From the NCBI GenBank assembly GCA_040384465.1, contig JAZKJF010000012.1:1-64000 (forward strand): a DNA stretch of 64,000 nt, read 5' to 3'. Positions 59,395 through 64,000 of this stretch are shown here, piece after piece. The stretch's first letter is position 1. The number at the start of each line of letters is the position of its first letter. This DNA is from UBA5078 sp040384465. Its GTDB lineage: Bacteria; Pseudomonadota; Gammaproteobacteria; Pseudomonadales; Pseudohongiellaceae. The notes beneath the pieces were generated by a model. It saw nothing but the letters and a program-made list of their open reading frames with translations. It searched no databases and was not told the origin of the DNA. A program made the translations under genes and the position numbers.

Positions 59395-60870
59395 TCACAG
59401 ACCTGCGAGGCAGAGGTACTTGATTTCCAGATATTCTTCGATGCCGTACTTCGATCCTTCTCGGCCAATTCCTGAGGATTTCACGCCACCAAATGGTGCA
59501 GTCTCCGTTGAAATGAGACCGGTGTTGATACCCACGATGCCGCACTCCAGTGCTTCGGCCACGCGGAAGACGCGCCCAATGTCACGCGAATACAAATAAG
59601 CAGCAAGACCAAATTCCGTGTCGTTGGCCATCGCAACAACTTCTTTTTCTTCATGAAATCGCAACAGCGGTGCCACGGGCCCGAAAGTTTCTTCGCGCAC
59701 CAGCAACGCCGTCTGCGGAACATTTTCCAAAATCGTCGGCATGAAAAAATGACCGCCCAGCGCGTGGGGAATACCACCAAGCGTCAGGTGTGCACCGAGA
59801 GCGATGGCATCGGCAATATGCTCCTGCACTTTGGCCAGTGCGCGCGCATCAATCAAGGGGCCAAGACTGATTCCTTCGTCCAGACCATTGCCAACGCGCA
59901 ACTGACTCACCACCTCGCGGAAGCGTGTGGCGAAAGCGTCATAGATCCCATTCTGCACATAGATACGATTGGCACAGACACAGGTCTGGCCGTTGTTGCG
60001 AAACTTGGAAACGAGCGCGCCTTGTACTGCGGCTTCGAGATCGGCGTCATCGAAGACAATGAAGGGCGCATTGCCACCCAGCTCCAGTGATACCTTCTTG
60101 ATGCCCTTGGCACACTGCGCCATCAGCTGCCTGCCGATTTCTGTCGAACCAGTGAAGGAAAGCTTGCGGACCAATGGGTTACCGGTGAGTTCGGCACCGA
60201 TCTCTGTCGCACTGCCAGTAACGATATTAAGCACCCCCGCCGGTACTCCGGCGCGCTGCGCGAGTTCTACCAGAGCCAGTGCGGAGAAGGGTGTCTGCGA
60301 GGCCGGTTTGATCACCATGGTACATCCCGCCGCCAATGCCGGAGCCGCCTTGCGGGTCAACATGGCAGAGGGAAAATTCCAGGGAGTGATGGCGGCGGTC
60401 ACGCCAATTGGCTGTTTAATGACCAGAATGCGTTTGTCGCTCTGGTGGCCAGGAATGGTGTCGCCGTAGACCCGCCGGGCTTCCTCGGCGAACCATTCGA
60501 TGAATGAAGCGGCATAGGCAATCTCCCCACGCGCTTCGGCCAGCGGCTTGCCCTGCTCCAGTGTCATCAGCCGCGCCAGATCTTCCTGATGCTCCAGCAC
60601 CAAATCGAACCAGCGTCGCAGCACCTTTGCTCGCGCGCCTGCCGTCAACTCACGCCAGGCGGGTAAAGCACGGGAGGCTGCAGCAATGGCGCGCTCTGTC
60701 TCGGTGGCACCACACAGCGGTGCAGTGCCGAGCAGAGCGCCGGTGGCGGGGTTGTATACGGCAAGGGTGGCGCCGTTGTCGGCGTCCTGCCAGAGGCCGT
60801 CAATGCAGACTTGCTGGCGGAACAACGCCGGGTCACCAAGCTGGGTATCAGGCATCTTTGCGGCGCTCAC
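59395..60870 (-). CDS. gabD: NAD(P)-dependent succinate-semialdehyde dehydrogenase
   Basis: 491 residues, the usual GabD length. Oxidises succinate semialdehyde to succinate. Aldehyde dehydrogenase motifs: TPWNFPSAMLTRK near residue 165, the glutamate region LELGGNAPFIVFDDADL near 262, and the catalytic cysteine in NNGQTCVCANRIYV near 295. The end GIEEYLEIKYLCLAGL is GabD-typical. A substrate of similar size (glutarate semialdehyde) is possible. It shares a strand with the cytochrome/sulfite dehydrogenase pair, 60 bp apart, with a REP unit between. Confidence 0.92.
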   Translation of the reverse strand: MSAAKMPDTQLGDPALFRQQVCIDGLWQDADNGATLAVYNPATGALLGTAPLCGATETERAIAAASRALPAWRELTAGARAKVLRRWFDLVLEHQEDLARLMTLEQGKPLAEARGEIAYAASFIEWFAEEARRVYGDTIPGHQSDKRILVIKQPIGVTAAITPWNFPSAMLTRKAAPALAAGCTMVIKPASQTPFSALALVELAQRAGVPAGVLNIVTGSATEIGAELTGNPLVRKLSFTGSTEIGRQLMAQCAKGIKKVSLELGGNAPFIVFDDADLEAAVQGALVSKFRNNGQTCVCANRIYVQNGIYDAFATRFREVVSQLRVGNGLDEGISLGPLIDARALAKVQEHIADAIALGAHLTLGGIPHALGGHFFMPTILENVPQTALLVREETFGPVAPLLRFHEEKEVVAMANDTEFGLAAYLYSRDIGRVFRVAEALECGIVGINTGLISTETAPFGGVKSSGIGREGSKYGIEEYLEIKYLCLAGL

Positions 60871-60888
60871 AACTGAAGCCCATCTTAA

Positions 60889-60913
60889 TCGCGGGCAGGG
60901 CCCGCTCCCACAC
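60889..60913 (+). repeat. REP-like unit
   Basis: TCGCGGGCAGG then GCCCGCTCCCACA, one unit of the same short REP form as at 42031, between the gabD start and the cytochrome c stop codon. Confidence 0.75.
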
Positions 60914-60930
60914 AGGTCCGCACAAGGTCA

Positions 60931-61488
60931 CTACTGCACCTGACTGCGATCAATGAAATTACCGGCGTTGGGCATCTTCACCTGGGGCAGGCTGGCGCTG
61001 TCGAGCACGAAGTCACGCTCGACGATGCCATGCAGATGCAGAACATACGCTGTCACTTGATAGACCTCGGTGTCGGTCAGCGACTTCGGTGCCAACGGAG
61101 GCATGGCGCGGCGCACATAGTCGAAGATCGTGCTGGCATGTGGCCAGTAACTGCCTGCAGTCATCACGGGCGGCGTGGCGGTCAGCGAGCCACCGGCCAG
61201 TGCCGGCACTCCGGGCGTGCCCTCGCCCTGCATGCCGTGACAAGCGGCGCACTTCTGCTCGTACACCGCCTGCCCTTGCGCCGCCGTGCCGGAGCCTTCG
61301 GGCAGCCCCGTGCCATCGGGGGCAACGATCAGGTCCCAGCCCTGCAGCTGCGCTTCACTGATGGGTTTGCCGAGGCCGGGACCTTCTGCGGCCATGACAG
61401 CGCTGCCCAGCAGCAGACCGGAGACAGCCAAGGCCGCCAGCGTGCGCGGGTTTGCGAGTGAACGGTTTCCAGGCTTATGCGTAGACAT
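60931..61488 (-). CDS. Periplasmic cytochrome c, sulfite-dehydrogenase subunit-like
   Basis: 185 residues. Signal peptide (LAALAVSGLLLGSAVMA), then a cytochrome c with heme site CAACH at residues 80-84 and a likely axial Met in RRAMPPLAP about 45 residues later. It starts inside the last codons of the SoxC-like gene (14-base overlap), so it is its partner: the electron acceptor of the sulfite dehydrogenase, like SoxD or SorB. Confidence 0.88.
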   Translation of the reverse strand: MSTHKPGNRSLANPRTLAALAVSGLLLGSAVMAAEGPGLGKPISEAQLQGWDLIVAPDGTGLPEGSGTAAQGQAVYEQKCAACHGMQGEGTPGVPALAGGSLTATPPVMTAGSYWPHASTIFDYVRRAMPPLAPKSLTDTEVYQVTAYVLHLHGIVERDFVLDSASLPQVKMPNAGNFIDRSQVQ

Positions 61489-62785
61489 TCTTCACCTCGC
61501 CCTGAGCCGACACGGCCCAGCTTTGAATACCGTTGTAGTGGTAGCGGTTGGCCGGGCTGTATTGAGCCACCCAGGCAGCCCGCGACGGTTGCACGTTGCC
61601 CGCGCTGTCGGTGGCACGACTCTGCAGCACAGCTTCTGCGCCCTCCCATAACCAGGGGAGACGGAAACGGGTCAGGGCCAGCTCGCGCTGATCGCCATCG
61701 ATATGGGCATCGGCCCAGGTGCGACCGCCATCGGCAGAAATCTCGACACGGCGAATGGCACCGCTGCCCGACCAGGCAAGACCGGTAACCTCGTGCAGAC
61801 CACGGCGGGTCAGGGTCATCTGCCCGGAAGGAGCAGTGATCACGGATTTGACGCCCATCGGGTAAGTGAACTGCAGACTCTTGCCATCGGGCAACAGCTC
61901 TGTGTAGCGGGAAGTTTCATCGCGGAAGTTGGCGGGACCGTCGGTGACTTTGATCTGCGTGAGCCACTTGACGCTGACGTTACCTTCCCAGCCCGGCACA
62001 AACATGCGCATCGGGTAGCCCTGCTCCGGACGGATCGGCTCGCCGTTCTGGTAGAGCGCGATGATGACGTCGCGCAGCGCTTTGTCCAGGGGCACCGAGC
62101 GGCCCAGTGACGCGGCGTCCGCACCGGTCGCGGTAATCCAGCTGGCCCCGGGGGCAACGCCTGCTTCGTCGAGCAATGTGGAGAGGCGCACCCCTGTCCA
62201 CTCGGCACAGGACAGCAGGCCATGCAATCCCCCCGCACTGTTGTCGGTGACCGTGGGGCCGCTGTTGGCACCACTGTTACCTGAGCATTCCAGGAAATAC
62301 ACTTGGCTCACCATCGGATACGCCAGCAAGTCCTCATAAGAGAACTCCAGCGGCTGCCGCACCATGCCGTGCAGCACCAGACGATGCTGGGCCGGATCAA
62401 TATCCGGCACGCCGGCGTGATGACGCTCGAAATGGAGACTGTTGGGAGTAATGGTGCCCTGCAGCAGATGCAAGGGCGTGCGCGAAGCACCAGTGCCGGG
62501 TGAAATTGTATTGGGCGCTGGCGCCAGACGCTTGACCTGAGCGGCATAAGAAGAAGGATTGCCGTACTCTGACGGGTCTTTCCCCGGTGCCATTGACCAC
62601 GCCGAACGAGTCAGCACCCCTGCATCAGCCGCCAGCACATTGCTGGTCACCAATCCCCCGGCGCCCGCGAGGCCTAAGCCCAACAAATGACGTCGACTCA
62701 GCAGCCCATTCCCTGCCACCTGATCTGACAGCAACGTAATCCTTTCGTCGCTGCGTACCGGTTCGCTCTTATTATTATTTTGCAT
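61475..62785 (-). CDS. SoxC/SorA-like sulfite dehydrogenase, molybdenum subunit
   Basis: 436 residues. A Tat signal (LSRRHLLGLGLAGAGG, twin Arg at residues 31-32) sends the folded enzyme to the periplasm. The molybdopterin domain has the ligand Cys167 in FLECSGNSGANS, and WLTQIKVTD and the Ig-like dimer domain (residues about 310-436) complete the sulfite-oxidase fold. No SoxA, X, Y or Z gene is next to it. So it is a stand-alone sulfite dehydrogenase with the cytochrome c above. Confidence 0.92.
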   Translation of the reverse strand: MQNNNKSEPVRSDERITLLSDQVAGNGLLSRRHLLGLGLAGAGGLVTSNVLAADAGVLTRSAWSMAPGKDPSEYGNPSSYAAQVKRLAPAPNTISPGTGASRTPLHLLQGTITPNSLHFERHHAGVPDIDPAQHRLVLHGMVRQPLEFSYEDLLAYPMVSQVYFLECSGNSGANSGPTVTDNSAGGLHGLLSCAEWTGVRLSTLLDEAGVAPGASWITATGADAASLGRSVPLDKALRDVIIALYQNGEPIRPEQGYPMRMFVPGWEGNVSVKWLTQIKVTDGPANFRDETSRYTELLPDGKSLQFTYPMGVKSVITAPSGQMTLTRRGLHEVTGLAWSGSGAIRRVEISADGGRTWADAHIDGDQRELALTRFRLPWLWEGAEAVLQSRATDSAGNVQPSRAAWVAQYSPANRYHYNGIQSWAVSAQGEVKNVYA

Positions 62786-62879
62786 GGATTCCCCCTCAGG
62801 GATTCATAGGATTGTCATCGGTGAATATTTACTGTTACTGTTCGCGCATCATAAAAAACGGTAATGCGCTAGAGACTAA

Positions 62880-63536
62880 ATGAAGCCCTACGTAAAAGCC
62901 ATAGCCCTCTCGGCGGCCGTAATGGCCGTGCCTGCTCCTGCTTTCGCGACCGATGCGGAACCGATGGTCAGGCCTGTGGACATGATGCGCTGGCAGGAAC
63001 GGATTTTCAGAAACTCCACCGTGTATCGCAGCGTCGTGCTGGATGGCGAGCGCGTATTACGTGGCGAAGCCGACGACAGCGCCAGTGCTCTTTATCAAAC
63101 TCAGCGTATCAATCTGACTGAAACCCCTTACCTGCACTGGCGCTGGAGAGTCGAGCGCACGCTGGGCTCCGAGATCGATGAGCGCAGTAAAAATGGTGAT
63201 GACTATGCCGCGCGGGTCTATGTGATTCGTGATGGCGGGTTGACGTTCTGGCGCCCCAAATCCATCAGCTATGTCTGGTCGAGCAACATCCCCGCGGGTA
63301 CCCACTGGGCGAATCCCTACGGCGGCGAGAACGTGCACATGTGGGCACTGGACAGCGGCAATGCCAAAGCCGGGGAATGGAGCAGTCACGTGCGCGATAT
63401 CCGCGCCGACTGGCTGGAAGCATTCGGCGAGGATATCCGCAGCCTGGACGGGCTCGCCGTCATGGTAGACACCGACAACAGCGGCTTGACCTCCCGCTCC
63501 TGGTTCGCCGACATTCTCTTCAGCAGCAAGCCTTGA
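62880..63536 (+). CDS. DUF3047-type periplasmic protein
   Basis: 218 residues. Signal peptide (AIALSAAVMAVPAPAFA), then a beta-sandwich-like domain with TPYLHWRWRVERTLGSEIDERSKNGDDYAARVYVI and DTDNSGLTSRSWFADILFSS, which are signatures of DUF3047. The function is not known. It diverges from the SoxC-like gene with 94 bp between. It ends 76 bases before the MBL gene on the same strand. Confidence 0.85.
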   Translation: MKPYVKAIALSAAVMAVPAPAFATDAEPMVRPVDMMRWQERIFRNSTVYRSVVLDGERVLRGEADDSASALYQTQRINLTETPYLHWRWRVERTLGSEIDERSKNGDDYAARVYVIRDGGLTFWRPKSISYVWSSNIPAGTHWANPYGGENVHMWALDSGNAKAGEWSSHVRDIRADWLEAFGEDIRSLDGLAVMVDTDNSGLTSRSWFADILFSSKP

Positions 63537-63612
63537 CCTGCTGCAAACCTTGACCTGCAACAAAAAGAGATCAGACAGGTCGCTGTATCATTTGCCTTCG
63601 ACGAGGGAACCC

Positions 63613-64000
63613 ATGGCAATACTCACATTTTACGGTGCGGCACAGGAAGTCACGGGCTCGTGCTATCTGCTGGAATCTCCCGCTATCGGCCGCGTCCTGC
63701 TGGAATGCGGCGTGCGTCAGGGCGGTGACGCTGTCGAGCGTGTTCAGGAAGAAAGTTTTCTGTTTGACCCGACCAGTATCGATGCCGTGATCATTTCCCA
63801 CGCCCACCTCGACCATTCGGGCATGCTGCCCTTGCTGGTCAACCAGGGCTTCCGTGGTCCCATCTATTGCACGCAGGCAACCAAAGGTCTGCTGCGCATT
63901 CTGCTGGAAGATGCTTCCGGGCTTTATCACCGCGACCTCGAACACGAGAATCTGCGCCGGGCCCGCAGTGGACGTCCTGCACTGCAGGCCGAGTACAGTG
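63613..64000 (+). CDS. MBL-fold/beta-CASP hydrolase (5' part)
   Basis: The gene runs off the right edge; 129 residues are seen. Start MAILTFYGAAQEVTGSCYLLE is typical of RNA-processing MBL exonuclease-like proteins, and the zinc motif SHAHLDHSG lies near residue 60. GAGG upstream of ATG supports the start. It probably acts on RNA or a small substrate in the cytoplasm. Confidence 0.9.
   Translation, partial: MAILTFYGAAQEVTGSCYLLESPAIGRVLLECGVRQGGDAVERVQEESFLFDPTSIDAVIISHAHLDHSGMLPLLVNQGFRGPIYCTQATKGLLRILLEDASGLYHRDLEHENLRRARSGRPALQAEYS

Noticed and set aside
1..64000. CRISPR array, tRNA, rRNA or prophage
   Set aside because: No regularly spaced repeats, no cloverleaf or rRNA-like segments and no phage genes were seen.

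Overview
The window (64 kb, one 10-N assembly gap at 47938-47947) is chromosomal DNA of a Gram-negative, aerobic, heterotrophic gammaproteobacterium. The support is the gene content: TamA/TamB, three large TonB-dependent receptors, RimI beside a HolD-like gene, release factor 3, AcnA and FumC, an HtpX protease, and REP elements of the type known from Pseudomonas. Most of it is GC-rich. Lower-GC islands are the intergenic region 2.7-3.0 kb and the CPBP-protease/peptide pair at 31.5-32.5 kb. I see no rRNA, tRNA, CRISPR array, prophage or transposase gene.

Layout. 0-3.5 kb: prfC, an unknown gene, then an AT-rich gap carrying three DnaA-box matches. 3.5-11.3 kb: small membrane proteins, an orphan GAF-GspE ATPase, a lipoprotein, hisC, a zinc-finger protein, and rimI with a HolD-like gene. 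11.5-20 kb: quinone oxidoreductase, a membrane-bound AraC regulator, two TonB receptors and a secreted Ig-like protein. 20.4-23.1 kb: CopC-like protein, acyl-CoA synthetase, Smr-domain protein. 23.9-31.4 kb: the Anbu proteasome-homologue locus with a zinc metallopeptidase, alpha-E protein, circularly permuted ATP-grasp and a transglutaminase/DUF2126 protein. 31.5-32.5 kb: a 61-residue peptide with a double-glycine leader behind a CPBP intramembrane protease. 32.7-41.8 kb: htpX with a QEGLA-motif protein, an OmpA lipoprotein, a TerC/CBS/CorC protein, fumC and acnA. 41.9-47.9 kb: tamA-tamB. 48-56 kb: a membrane-anchored Hsp20-like protein, a DUF5916 outer-membrane protein, and a CHASE-PAS-GAF-GGDEF-EAL protein. 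56-64 kb: a third TonB receptor, a succinate-semialdehyde dehydrogenase, a SoxC/SoxD-like sulfite dehydrogenase pair, a DUF3047 protein and the start of an MBL/beta-CASP hydrolase.

Three points stand out. First, the peptide plus CPBP protease is a RiPP- or bacteriocin-like unit right next to the Anbu/ATP-grasp/transglutaminase locus, which is itself a predicted peptide-ligation or modification system of unknown substrate. Second, four copies of a long structured palindrome lie at gene 3' ends. They share a loop core, their outer arms differ while staying complementary, and each is in sense orientation to the gene before it. Third, the intergenic region at 2.7-2.95 kb has a cluster of DnaA-box matches beside an AT-rich stretch. 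All functional statements come from reading the translated sequence; no database search was run.
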